Positions 35,738 through 45,642 of a stretch of DNA of 64,000 nucleotides are shown here, piece by piece. Source of the DNA: Cryobacterium gelidum (lineage in GTDB: Bacteria; Actinomycetota; Actinomycetes; Actinomycetales; Microbacteriaceae); NCBI RefSeq assembly GCF_004403985.1, contig NZ_SOHL01000013.1, positions 362,476 through 426,475 of the forward strand, in the 5' to 3' direction. The position numbers and the translations under genes were made by a program. A model generated the notes under the pieces. That model had not been told where the DNA came from. It worked only from the letters and a program-made list of their open reading frames with translations, and searched no databases. Position 1 is the first letter of the stretch; each line of letters begins with the position of its first letter.

Positions 35738-36634
35738 CTACGGCTGCCGGAGCAGCGCTCCCTCGTGTCGGCAGGTGGCTGCGGCGGTCAGCATGGCGTC
35801 GCTCAGCAGGACCTGCCAGGCGGCGGAATCCGGTGGCACCCCATCGGTCACGATCGTGAAAACGGATGCCGCGAGCGTCGCGTCCCCGGCACCCATCGTG
35901 TCGATGACAGCGCCGTCGAGCTCAGCGATCGCCGCGCTGACCAGCTCATTGTTCGCGAATGAGACCGAGGCTCCGAGGCTCCCGGCTGTCGCCAACACCG
36001 TGTGTGCGCCCGCGTCGACGAGGCGTTCCCTCAGCTCATCGAGCGTACTGTCATACAGAAGGTCGGCGTCGTCGTCGCCGACCTTCACGAGCAGACTGCG
36101 CGCGGCGAGCGCTTCAAAGTTGCGCACGAACCGCGGCCCATCATGCAGCATGCCGGCCCGGGGGTTGGGATCGATCACGAGCCGGCGCTCGGGGTCGGTG
36201 ACGCAGGCTGCGAGCGCTTCGGTTTGCGCGGTGTCGTCGAACGGAAAACAGCTCACGACAACGAGCGCGGCGCCCTCGAGCGCGTCACGCTCGACTGCGC
36301 CGAACTCGATGCGGCGCGCTTTCGCGGCGTCGTTGAAGAAGTAGCGGGGTTCACCGTCGGTGCGATCGGACACGGCCCGGGACGACCCGAGCGGGCCCGG
36401 TGTCGCGATCAGTTGCACGCCATACTGGTCGAGGAACGACCGAAGAGTCGCGCCATCGGCGTCGTCGCCGACCATCGCGATCAGGGTCGTCGGCACCCCG
36501 AGAACGGCCAAGCCGACTGCCACGTTCAGTGCGGCACCTCCGGCAAACTCCCGGCTCCCCTCGGAGTCACGCAGTACGTCGATCAGGGCATCGCCGACGA
36601 CGACGACACGGGCGGGGACGTTGAGTTCAGGCAT
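35738..36634 (-). CDS. PfkB family carbohydrate kinase
   Basis: 298 aa. The N-terminal PfkB signature region (GDALIDVLRD, EFAGGAALNVAVGLAVLG) and the C-terminal catalytic DTMGAGDATLAASV with the Asp base and anion hole. It phosphorylates a sugar, probably fructose-like, on a primary alcohol. The start at 36634 (MPELNVPARVVVVGDA) is the first good one; the longer frame upstream is non-coding. Single gene. Confidence 0.9.
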   Translation of the reverse strand: MPELNVPARVVVVGDALIDVLRDSEGSREFAGGAALNVAVGLAVLGVPTTLIAMVGDDADGATLRSFLDQYGVQLIATPGPLGSSRAVSDRTDGEPRYFFNDAAKARRIEFGAVERDALEGAALVVVSCFPFDDTAQTEALAACVTDPERRLVIDPNPRAGMLHDGPRFVRNFEALAARSLLVKVGDDDADLLYDSTLDELRERLVDAGAHTVLATAGSLGASVSFANNELVSAAIAELDGAVIDTMGAGDATLAASVFTIVTDGVPPDSAAWQVLLSDAMLTAAATCRHEGALLRQP

Positions 36635-36785
36635 GGGGTCCAATCTCTCCTGAGCTGCGAGCGATGAGCCCGGTCGGCACAGTCTAGGGCTTCCCCACAG
36701 GCCTGTTGGCTGCCAGCCGCGCTGCACGGCGCCGCCCCTGACCTGCGCCACTCTCGTGGAAGCGCAGGACCCGGCATAGAAAACC

Positions 36786-36819
36786 GCCGGCCGCAGGAGC
36801 TCATCCTCCTGCGGCCGGC
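36786..36819 (-). terminator. Strong terminator after the small membrane gene
   Basis: 14-bp perfect arms (GCCGGCCGCAGGAG and complement) around 6 nt, followed on the minus strand by GGTTTTC. It ends the short membrane-protein unit at 36838-37002. Confidence 0.8.
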
Positions 36820-36837
36820 TGTTTCGGTCCTGCCGGG

Positions 36838-37002
36838 CTAGACGCTCTTGCGCCCGGACATCGACCGCATCAGAAACATGATCACGGCGATGACGGCGAG
36901 CACGATACCAACCCAGAGCAGGAACTGAAGCGACTACACCAAGCCGCCGGTGATGAGAAGCACGACCGCAACAATTGCCACAATGATGAGTAGCGGGTTC
37001 AT
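36838..37002 (-). pseudogene. Small two-helix membrane protein interrupted by an in-frame TAG
   Basis: From the ATG at 37002, with a good GAAAGG site, the frame reads MNPLLIIVAIVAVVLLITGG-LV, then TAG (minus strand, 36934-36936), then continues in frame as SLQFLLWVGIVLAVIAVIMF, LMRSMSGRKSV and a stop at 36838. Both halves are membrane helices, and the whole would be a 54-residue two-helix protein. A terminator follows. Everything but the one codon looks intact, so this is either a recent nonsense mutation (for example CAG to TAG), a sequencing error, or a 22-residue peptide that is functional alone. Confidence 0.65.
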
Positions 37003-37175
37003 GGTCCGACCTTTCCTTCATGCGCGGGGAAGTCCCGATTGCGTCTATCGCACCCCCCTTAAGAGGGTCGAATCGGGTGTCGTTTGAGGGGGCCGAAACG
37101 GGTGTCCTTGACGGCATCCGTTAGAGCGTCGCGGCCTGGTCGCGGTTGGCCCTGTCACCCCCGGCTGCCGGAGCG

Positions 37176-39383
<2,208 letters not shown>

Positions 39384-39387
<4 letters not shown>

Positions 39388-40628
39388 GAGCGGGCTCCTG
39401 TCGGTGAAGCGGATGCCGGGGCGCGGCTCGCTGAGAAACGATCGGGCCGAAAGTTTCGCCACCGATCGACCGTGATCTCCTCGATCAGCTGAAGGCAGTA
39501 CTGGGCCGCGATCGGGGTGAGCAGTACGCCATGACGAAAGAACCCGGTGGCGATGATGAGGCCAGGAATGTCATCAGTGTCACTCTCAGCTCCCGTTCGG
39601 CCAACGCGACCGAGAAGCGGCGCGTTATCGGGCGTTCCGGGACGAGCCCGCGCGGTCATCTCGATCAGCTCGAGCTCGTTGACCGCTGGCACCAACACCT
39701 GAGCGTCACGCAACAGTTGATAGACGGCACCAGCCGACACCGCACTGGAACCGTCCTCGCGTTGCGTGGCTCCGATCACGAGCGTTCCATCCGAGCGAGG
39801 AACCAGATACACCGGCACGCCATGCACCAACCCGCGAAGCGTGCAGGTGAGCACTGGCTGAAGATGCGCGGGCACGCGCAGCCGAAGAATATCCCCGTAG
39901 ACCGGGCGAAGCGGCAGGCTCAATCGCTGGGGCAGCCCGCTCAGCCCGGCTGCCCCGAGGCCATTGGCCACAACTACTTCGGTGGCTCTGACCAATGAAC
40001 CATCGGCCAGGGCGACACCGGTGACGCGCGATGAAGCATCCGCTGAATCTTCGTGCGCCAACCCAGTGGCGTGCACGCGGATCAGGGTGTCGTGGCCCCA
40101 CCCGTCGTTTTCCGCCAGCGCGGCAAGCGCGAGTTGGATGCGCTCGGCGAGCCGGCGTGGGTCGACCTGATGATCCTGCTCCACCATGAAGGCACCGGAA
40201 ACACGGGGGCTCAGCAGCGGTTCGAGCATGCGCGCTGCGCGAATGGTCAGGGGTTCAACGCTCAGCCCATTGGTCAGTTGCACGCTGCGCAGGTCGGCGA
40301 GCGCTTGTCGGTCGGCCGATTCGGCACCAACGTTCATGGTTCTGGTTCTCTGGTATCCGGTTGCGTCGGAATCCATTCCGAGTGATTCGATGAACGCGGG
40401 ATACAGCGAGGAAGAGGCGAGCATGAGCTCAAGCAACGCCTCTTCCCGGTAGTGCAGTTCGCTTACCGCCGCGAGCATTCCGGCGGCCGCATAGGTGGCG
40501 CCCCCGGCCGGATCCGGGTCGATGACGACCACCGTGCGGCCGGAATGCGCAACCGCCCAGGCGATGCCGAGTCCCACGATGCCGCCGCCGATCACGGCCA
40601 CGTCGACCGTGAGGCTGCGTTCACTCAT
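39384..40628 (-). CDS. thiO: Glycine oxidase ThiO
   Basis: 414 aa. FAD-dependent amine oxidase of the DAO fold: dinucleotide motif VAVIGGGIVGLGIAWAVAHS, then VIDPDPAGGATYAAAGMLA, and the C-terminal IIATGFFRHGVLLTPI. It oxidises glycine to the dehydroglycine used by ThiG. The ATG at 40628 begins MSERSLTV. It is divergent from thiE across only 70 bp, and no TPP riboswitch is visible there. Confidence 0.93.
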
Positions 40629-40698
40629 GGTGCGCACCGTCGGCGTCGCGACTGAGCCTCGGCGAAAGCTGCCGTCGTTGCCCTTTAGGGTTGGTCGC

Positions 40699-41343
40699 AT
40701 GGACCAGACCAACGCCCGGCTGTATCTCTGCACCGATGCCCGAAAGGATCGCGGCGATTTCGCTGAATTCATAGATGCCGCGTTCGCTGGCGGAGTCGAC
40801 ATCATCCAGCTGCGCGACAAGAACATCGACGCCGCCGAGGAGCTTGAATATCTCGAGATCCTGCGCACGGTTGCCGACCGATACGCACGACTCTGGGCCG
40901 TCAACGACCGGGCCGATATCGCCAGCCTCGCGGGCGCGCCGGTATTTCATGTCGGCCAGACCGATCTGCCGCTGGCCTCCGCACGCAGCCTGCTCGGCGC
41001 GGCAGCCCTGATCGGGCTGTCCACTCACACCACCGGGCAAGTGGATGCCGCCCTGACCACCGAAGTGCTCGACTATTTCTGTGTCGGCCCGGTCTGGGCA
41101 ACGCCGACGAAACCCGGTCGTGCGGCGGTTGGAACGCACCTGTTGAGCTATGCGGCCGCGCGCAGCACATCCGCTCACAGCACTCGTCCCTGGTTTGCAA
41201 TCGGCGGCGTCGATCTCGGCAACATCGATCAGGTCGTCGACGCCGGCGCAACTCGGGTGGTTGTAGTGCGCGCGATCACCGAGGCGAGCGACCCGACGGA
41301 TGCCGCGCAGCGGCTTCTGGCCCGACTGCCCGCCTTCGGCTAG
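40699..41343 (+). CDS. thiE: Thiamine-phosphate synthase
   Basis: 214 aa TIM barrel. It joins HMP diphosphate and thiazole phosphate. RLYLCTDARKDRGDF, VDIIQLRDKNID (diphosphate-binding Gln/Arg), WAVNDRADIA, and the phosphate-binding IGGVDLGNI. The ATG at 40699 follows TTTAGGGTTGG. Divergent from thiO. Confidence 0.94.
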   Translation: MDQTNARLYLCTDARKDRGDFAEFIDAAFAGGVDIIQLRDKNIDAAEELEYLEILRTVADRYARLWAVNDRADIASLAGAPVFHVGQTDLPLASARSLLGAAALIGLSTHTTGQVDAALTTEVLDYFCVGPVWATPTKPGRAAVGTHLLSYAAARSTSAHSTRPWFAIGGVDLGNIDQVVDAGATRVVVVRAITEASDPTDAAQRLLARLPAFG

Positions 41344-41377
41344 TCGCGCGAACAGCACTTCGTTCCGCGCGGTCATC

Positions 41378-42910
41378 TCAGGCTTTCACTAGCTGCCGAG
41401 GGGCGTCGAAGAAGTCGAGTTCGAAGCGCGCCGAGGTCGTAAACGCCTGGCGCATTGCCGCGCATTCCGATTCCGAGACCGTCGCCGCAACGTCGTCGGT
41501 GAGCGCGATCGCCTGCCGCGTGGCCGCGGCGAATTCCTCATCGGAATAGGTCTCCAGCCAGGCTGCATACGGATGCGCCTCCTCTTCGGTGCGCGACAGG
41601 AATTCGGCGTGCAGTCGGTCACCGACATCCGAGTACAGCCAGAAACAAGGCAACAGCGCCGCGAGAAGCACCGCATAATTTCCGGCCTCACTGGTCGCGA
41701 GCAAATGATCCACGTAGCCCGTCGTCACCGGGCCTGCCTCGTCAGGGTCAGGTTGCTGCCGAAGCCAGCTGCGGTGCAATTCCGACTCGACGTCGCGGCA
41801 CCGCGCTGCAGAATCGGCCAGGAAACGTTGCGCGCTCACGGTCGGCGCGAGCTCGCTGGCATGCGCGAGAACGCGTGCATAAGTGGCGAGATAGAGGGCA
41901 TCCTGGGCGAGGTAATAGGAGAAATCTTCTTCTGCCAGTGCACCGCTGCTGAGGTCCGTGATGAACGGGAGATCGAAGATTTGCAGGCGGATCAGCTCGA
42001 CGTCTCGCCACAGGGTCGAGCTGAACGGCGCCGGATCAGCAGGCACGGCTGACGCGGCTGACGCTTCGGAAAACAGCCGATGAAAATGATGGATCGGGCC
42101 GTTTCCCCGCCCGACCTCGAGGTCGTCAGCATAGGTCAGTGCGTCCTGGAGCCAGTCCTTGACCTCGGCGAGGGACTGTGCCCAGTCCCCGGTTCTTGCC
42201 TGCACGGTCGCCATTGCCGAGGAGAGTGAGCACCCGGTGCCGTGGGTGTTCTTGGTTATGATTCGCGGTGCCGTGAACTCGACAACACTGTGCGCCAACA
42301 GGCCCTGGGTGTTGACCAGAGCATCCGGGCAGTCGGTGTCGTCAAAGTGTCCCCCCTTGACCAGCACGGTCACGCCAGCACGGGCTGATAATCGTCTGCC
42401 TTGCGCGACGGCCTCTGCCCAGTCGGCCGCCGGCGGCTCGGCGAGCAGAACGGCCAGCTCGGGAACGTTGGGCGTGACGAGATCGACGAGAGGGATCAGG
42501 TCGCGCAACGCCTGCTCGGCGGAGGGGTCGAGCAGCCGGTCCCCACTCGTTGCCACCATCACCGGGTCGAGCACGACTATCGGAGGACGGCACACGTCGA
42601 GCCAGGAACGCACCTCATTGATCACATCGAGATCCGCGAGCATGCCGATTTTGACGGCATCGATGGTCACGTCGTCGCTCACGGCACTCAATTGCTGGCG
42701 CAGAAACGCAACCGGCGGGATGTGCACCGAGCGCACCCCGAGCGTATTCTGCGCAACCAGGGCACTGACCACCGCCATCCCGTAGCCACCGTTGGCCGCA
42801 ATGCTTTTCAAGTCGGCCTGGATTCCAGCACCGCCGGTTGGATCGGTCCCGGCGATACTGAGGATTCGCGGCGTTTCGTTCAGCGTGTGGTCGGAGATTC
42901 GATCGATCAT
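41378..42910 (-). CDS. thiD: Fused HMP/HMP-phosphate kinase and thiaminase II (ThiD-TenA)
   Basis: 510 aa from the ATG at 42910 (513 from the ATG at 42919). The N-terminal ThiD half (ILSIAGTDPTGGAGIQADLK, VLDPVMVATSG, KNTHGTGCSLSSAMAT) phosphorylates the pyrimidine; the C-terminal TenA half (from ~residue 285, FSYYLAQDALYLATYARV, catalytic Cys in LPCFWLYSDVG) salvages degraded thiamine. AAGGA at the riboswitch end touches the first ATG but is 9 bases from the second, so the second is preferred. It follows a TPP riboswitch. ThiD-TenA fusions are known. Confidence 0.93.
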   Translation of the reverse strand: MIDRISDHTLNETPRILSIAGTDPTGGAGIQADLKSIAANGGYGMAVVSALVAQNTLGVRSVHIPPVAFLRQQLSAVSDDVTIDAVKIGMLADLDVINEVRSWLDVCRPPIVVLDPVMVATSGDRLLDPSAEQALRDLIPLVDLVTPNVPELAVLLAEPPAADWAEAVAQGRRLSARAGVTVLVKGGHFDDTDCPDALVNTQGLLAHSVVEFTAPRIITKNTHGTGCSLSSAMATVQARTGDWAQSLAEVKDWLQDALTYADDLEVGRGNGPIHHFHRLFSEASAASAVPADPAPFSSTLWRDVELIRLQIFDLPFITDLSSGALAEEDFSYYLAQDALYLATYARVLAHASELAPTVSAQRFLADSAARCRDVESELHRSWLRQQPDPDEAGPVTTGYVDHLLATSEAGNYAVLLAALLPCFWLYSDVGDRLHAEFLSRTEEEAHPYAAWLETYSDEEFAAATRQAIALTDDVAATVSESECAAMRQAFTTSARFELDFFDAPRQLVKA

Positions 42911-42920
42911 CGGTGACATT

Positions 42921-43000
42921 CCTTCGCTAGTACTAACTAGACAGGTTCAACGGGTATTGATCTCAGCTCCCACATTGTGTGGGGCACCCCGTGTCAGTGA
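42921..43000 (-). promoter_or_regulatory. TPP riboswitch (THI element)
   Basis: On the minus strand the conserved ACACGGGGTGCC, GCTGAGAT, then ATACCCGTTGAACCTG, and a P1 helix pairing ACTGAC with GTTAGT. It sits directly before the thiD-tenA start, with the ribosome site within its 3' end, so TPP probably blocks translation initiation. It is the only thi unit here with this element. Confidence 0.95.
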
Positions 43001-43177
43001 GTAAGCCTATATGCATGCACCATCACCGACTCGCTCGTTCCCGCCGCAAAGGCCGGTCGGGCAGCACGTCCGCGGCGAGTCCGTGGGCGATGACCTGCTC
43101 CAGGGGCAGTGGTACGGACCGTGCCGATGCTTGTCGAGCACTTGCGAATGAGTCAGCCATCACTGTAACGTCAGTGC

Positions 43178-43531
43178 ATGCTGACTATTGCGTCACGGGT
43201 GGATGTCATGAACCGGCTCGGCCGGGCCCTGGCGGATCCGACCCGGTCCAAAATCCTGCTGAGCCTCCTCGACGCCCCCGGGTATCCCGGCCAGCTCGCA
43301 CAGAACCTCGGACTGACCCGCTCGAACGTGTCCAACCACCTGAGTTGCCTGCGCGGGTGCGGCATCATCGCGGCGACCCCGGAAGGCCGCGCAACGCGGT
43401 ACGAGATCGCAGACCCGCACCTGACACATGCGCTGGTCGCGCTGGTCGACGTGGTCCTCGCTGTCGATGACGGTGACGAATGCACGGACGTCGCCTGCAA
43501 CGTCCCGCTGTGTTGCGGGGCCGGCGGATGA
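43178..43531 (+). CDS. CmtR-type ArsR/SmtB metal-sensing repressor
   Basis: 117 aa winged helix (GQLAQNLGLTRSNVSNHLSC). The cadmium/lead site of Mycobacterium CmtR (Cys57, Cys61, Cys102) is conserved at the very same residue numbers: Cys57 and Cys61 in LSCLRGCGII and Cys102 in DECTDVAC. It has extra C-terminal cysteines (CNVPLCC). It overlaps the downstream CDF exporter gene by 4 bp and should derepress it when Cd or Pb binds. Confidence 0.92.
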   Translation: MLTIASRVDVMNRLGRALADPTRSKILLSLLDAPGYPGQLAQNLGLTRSNVSNHLSCLRGCGIIAATPEGRATRYEIADPHLTHALVALVDVVLAVDDGDECTDVACNVPLCCGAGG

Positions 43532-44214
43532 GCGCAACTTCAACGCGTGCTGGTCGGGTGCTCAGCCCGCTGCGCAAACGTCTCCTGCAGCGGCGGATCC
43601 GCTGGATCGTCGCGTTCACCATAACGTACAACCTCATCGAGGCGGTCATCGCTCTCGCTGCCGGATCCATCGCATCGTCAGCAGCGCTCATCGGTTTCGG
43701 CCTCGACTCGATCGTGGAGGTGCTCTCAGCCGCCGCAATCGCCTGGCAGTTCGCCGCGCCGCAACCGGAGCAGCGCGAGAAGGTCGCGTTGCGGGTGATC
43801 GCTTTCTCCTTCTTTGCTCTAGCCGCGTACGTCACCGTCGACGCAGCGCTGTCGATCACTGGACTGCGCACGCCCGAACACAGCCCGGTCGGAATTGCGC
43901 TCGCGGCGGTCAGCCTGATGGTGATGCCTTGCCTCAGCTGGTTCGAACGTCGCACCGGCCGAGAGCTCGGCTCCGCATCCGCTGTCGCCGACTCCAGGCA
44001 AACCCTGCTTTGCGCCTACCTCTCGGCTGCGCTCCTCATCGGGTTGCTACTGAACAGCCTGCTCGGCTGGGCCTGGGCGGATGCGATCGCCGCACTCGTG
44101 ATTGCCGGTTTCGCGATCCGAGAAGGTATCGAAGCGTGGAAAGGTGACACCTGCGCGACACCGGTATCGACACTGACCGGTGAACGCCCCCTCGAGCACG
44201 AGAGCTGCTGCTAA
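43528..44214 (+). CDS. CDF-family metal exporter, short form
   Basis: 228 aa with six membrane helices and no cytoplasmic C-terminal CDF domain. The usual His-x3-Asp metal sites are changed: GFGLDSIVEVLS in helix 2 and ADSRQTLLCAYLS in helix 5, with Asp and Cys in place of His. The tail ends ESCC. Co-translated with the CmtR-type regulator, it is probably a Cd/Pb exporter. The Cys suggests preference for soft metals; this is inference. Confidence 0.87.
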   Translation: MSATSTRAGRVLSPLRKRLLQRRIRWIVAFTITYNLIEAVIALAAGSIASSAALIGFGLDSIVEVLSAAAIAWQFAAPQPEQREKVALRVIAFSFFALAAYVTVDAALSITGLRTPEHSPVGIALAAVSLMVMPCLSWFERRTGRELGSASAVADSRQTLLCAYLSAALLIGLLLNSLLGWAWADAIAALVIAGFAIREGIEAWKGDTCATPVSTLTGERPLEHESCC

Positions 44215-44297
44215 CTGTCGCCGCGAGCGTGAGACAGTGCACCTCCGACTGCGCTGCGCATGAGTGCCTTGTTCATGACCGGGTCATTCATGGGCAC

Positions 44298-44338
44298 AAA
44301 AAAACCCTCTGACCAGTGAAACACCTGATCAAAGAGTT
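44298..44338 (-). terminator. Terminator of the left tRNA-Met copy
   Basis: A 14-bp stem with some G-T pairs (AACTCTTTGATCAG with CTGGTCAGAGGGTT) and a loop of 8, followed by seven T residues on the minus strand. Confidence 0.8.
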
Positions 44339-44344
44339 TTTATA

Positions 44345-44442
44345 TGTAGCGGGAGCGGGAATTGAACCCGCGACACCACGATTATGAGCCGTGTGCTCTA
44401 ACCAACTGAGCTACCCCGCCGCGACTTGTCGGCTGTTCGCTT
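44345..44442. repeat. 98-bp direct repeat, left copy (contains tRNA-Met)
   Basis: Identical at every base to 50988-51085. It covers the tRNA plus 22 bp of its upstream flank and 2 bp on the other side. The sequences diverge abruptly beyond both ends. It brackets a 6.6-kb segment and may be an attachment-site duplication. Confidence 0.9.
44347..44420 (-). tRNA. tRNA-Met (CAT), left copy
   Basis: 74-nt cloverleaf: acceptor GGCGGGG, D arm GCTCAGTTGGTTAGAGC, anticodon loop CTCATAA, T arm CGCGGGTTCAATTCCCG. Elongator type rather than initiator (which would begin CGCGGGG and lack the 1-72 pair). The 3' CCA is not encoded. Its own terminator follows. Confidence 0.95.
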
Positions 44443-44478
44443 GATTCTCCGTGGCTGAGTGTCTGCGATCATGAGGCC

Positions 44479-44658
44479 ATGGACATTGGCAATCAAGCAA
44501 CGATTGGTGGATGGTAGTTCGCGCTGACGCTCGTGAACGCGGGCCTTGCTGAGTCGAAGGGACGCGGTCGACTGATCTGGTGGTTGCTGTCTCTGGTCCT
44601 CGGGCTGATCGCAACGCTCCTGATCGTGGTGATGCCGCGCGGCAGAATTCCATACTGA
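44479..44658 (+). pseudogene. Small membrane protein gene interrupted by an in-frame TAG
   Basis: From the ATG at 44479 the frame reads MDIGNQATIGGW, then TAG at 44515-44517, then continues in frame as FALTLVNAGLAESKGRGRL, IWWLLSLVLGLIATLLIVVM, PRGRIPY and a stop. Without the TAG it would be a 59-residue protein with two membrane helices separated by a basic SKGRGR loop, a common small-protein layout in Actinobacteria. It lies 36 bp from the left 98-bp repeat. It is probably inactivated. Confidence 0.55.
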
Positions 44659-44974
44659 ATTCCAAGCAGTGTCGCCAAGGAAGGATGAGAGTGAGCATCG
44701 TCGCGTTGGCTGTTGACCCACGAAACTCGAGTTGGTCCGTTGACCGGCCAATCTACCGCGTGCTCGCCCGATGCACCGAAGCGCTGCGATCGCCAGCACC
44801 TAAGCAACGGTTCGTCAGCGGGACGTCCACGGACGTAGGTTGGCTACAATTCGCCGAAGTTCCGGAGTCTCGGGGGAATGGCGTTTGGGAGTGGCTGGCC
44901 CACGCCGTGGGCCCTGGCATTGGGGTCATGAACCAGCTCAGGAGCTGCCGTTGAAACTGCGTCGACGCTGGACC
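44659..44974. other. Non-coding or degraded stretch at the left end of the island
   Basis: No open frame here has a ribosome site or a recognisable product. The plus-strand frame from about 44690 to 44954 is open but does not resemble a known protein. It is best read as degraded sequence between the interrupted membrane gene and the HPt gene. Confidence 0.5.
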
Positions 44975-45277
44975 TCAGCCGACGAGCCGGCGTAGCTCGC
45001 GCACGGCCGCAGCCACGTCGTCGAGCGGAGCGCGCGACTGCACCAGCCGCTCGACAACCGCGGCCTGCTCCGATCCGGGCCGGCGGTAGCTGCCCAACGC
45101 GCCGACGAGCTTGTGGGCGGCGGACTCGGCCTCGTCGGCCAGCACATCGCCCGAGCGGTCTCCACCGCCGGCCTCGACGTACCGCTCGAGTGCCGCGACG
45201 CGCTGGTCGGCGAGGTACCCGTACCGCTCCCACATCTCGGCGAGGAAACCGTCGACCGGGTCGATCACGGTTCCCAT
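44975..45277 (-). CDS. HPt (histidine phosphotransfer) protein
   Basis: 100 aa, helical. His55 in ESAAHKLVGALGSYRR matches the HPt phosphorylation motif (H-x-L-K/V-G). The start at 45277 (MGTVIDPVDGF) is used; it overlaps the receiver protein gene by 13 bp. It is the last gene of the four-gene signalling set and could move phosphate between the kinase, the free receiver and the receiver-glycosyltransferase fusion. Confidence 0.8.
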   Translation of the reverse strand: MGTVIDPVDGFLAEMWERYGYLADQRVAALERYVEAGGGDRSGDVLADEAESAAHKLVGALGSYRRPGSEQAAVVERLVQSRAPLDDVAAAVRELRRLVG

Positions 45278-45642
45278 CCCAGCGACTCGGACACCAGACG
45301 CGGCAGCTCCATCGGGTCGAAGGGCTTCGCCAGCACGCCACGCACGCCCTCGGCCAGCCACCGCTCTCGCTCGGCAGCATCGGCCCGGGCCGTGAGCAGG
45401 AGTACCGGGATGTCGCGGGTGCGCGGGTCGGCCTGCAGCAGCGCATACGTTGTCAAGCCGTCGACGCGGGGCATCATCACGTCGAGAAGGACCGCGTCCG
45501 GCTGGGAGGCGGCAACTATATCTAGCGCCTCCATGCCGGAGGACGCCTCGATCACCCGCAGGCCACCGACTCGCTCAAGGCTGAGTCGGGCGACTGCGCG
45601 GATGTCCGGCTCGTCGTCGACGACGAGCACGCAGCGCGTCAC
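45265..45642 (-). CDS. Single-domain response regulator (CheY-like)
   Basis: 125 aa, receiver only: acidic pair in VLVVDDEPDIRAVARL, Asp54 in DAVLLDVMMPRVDGL, Lys in VLAKPFDPMEL. The GTG at 45642 follows AAGGAGGAG and overlaps the kinase stop (GTGA). Without an output domain it probably acts as an intermediate in a phosphorelay or by protein contact. Confidence 0.92.
   Translation of the reverse strand: MTRCVLVVDDEPDIRAVARLSLERVGGLRVIEASSGMEALDIVAASQPDAVLLDVMMPRVDGLTTYALLQADPRTRDIPVLLLTARADAAERERWLAEGVRGVLAKPFDPMELPRLVSESLGWEP

Noticed and set aside
35738..37117. A 459-residue version of the sugar kinase
   Set aside because: The upstream part runs through a terminator and the small membrane gene in another frame. 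The PfkB fold starts at 36634.
42919..43020. A CRISPR or repeat element at the hairpin before thiD-tenA
   Set aside because: The conserved CTGAGAT and ACCCGTTGAACCTG segments identify it as a TPP riboswitch.
44347..44420. Reading the CAT tRNA as tRNA-Ile2 (lysidine) or initiator tRNA
   Set aside because: The acceptor and D-arm sequence resembles the actinobacterial elongator tRNA-Met; initiator features are absent. A decisive answer would need tRNAscan isotype scores.
44580..44954. A 124-codon plus-strand frame in the left part of the island
   Set aside because: It covers the interrupted membrane gene in another frame, and the rest resembles no known protein; no ribosome site was seen.
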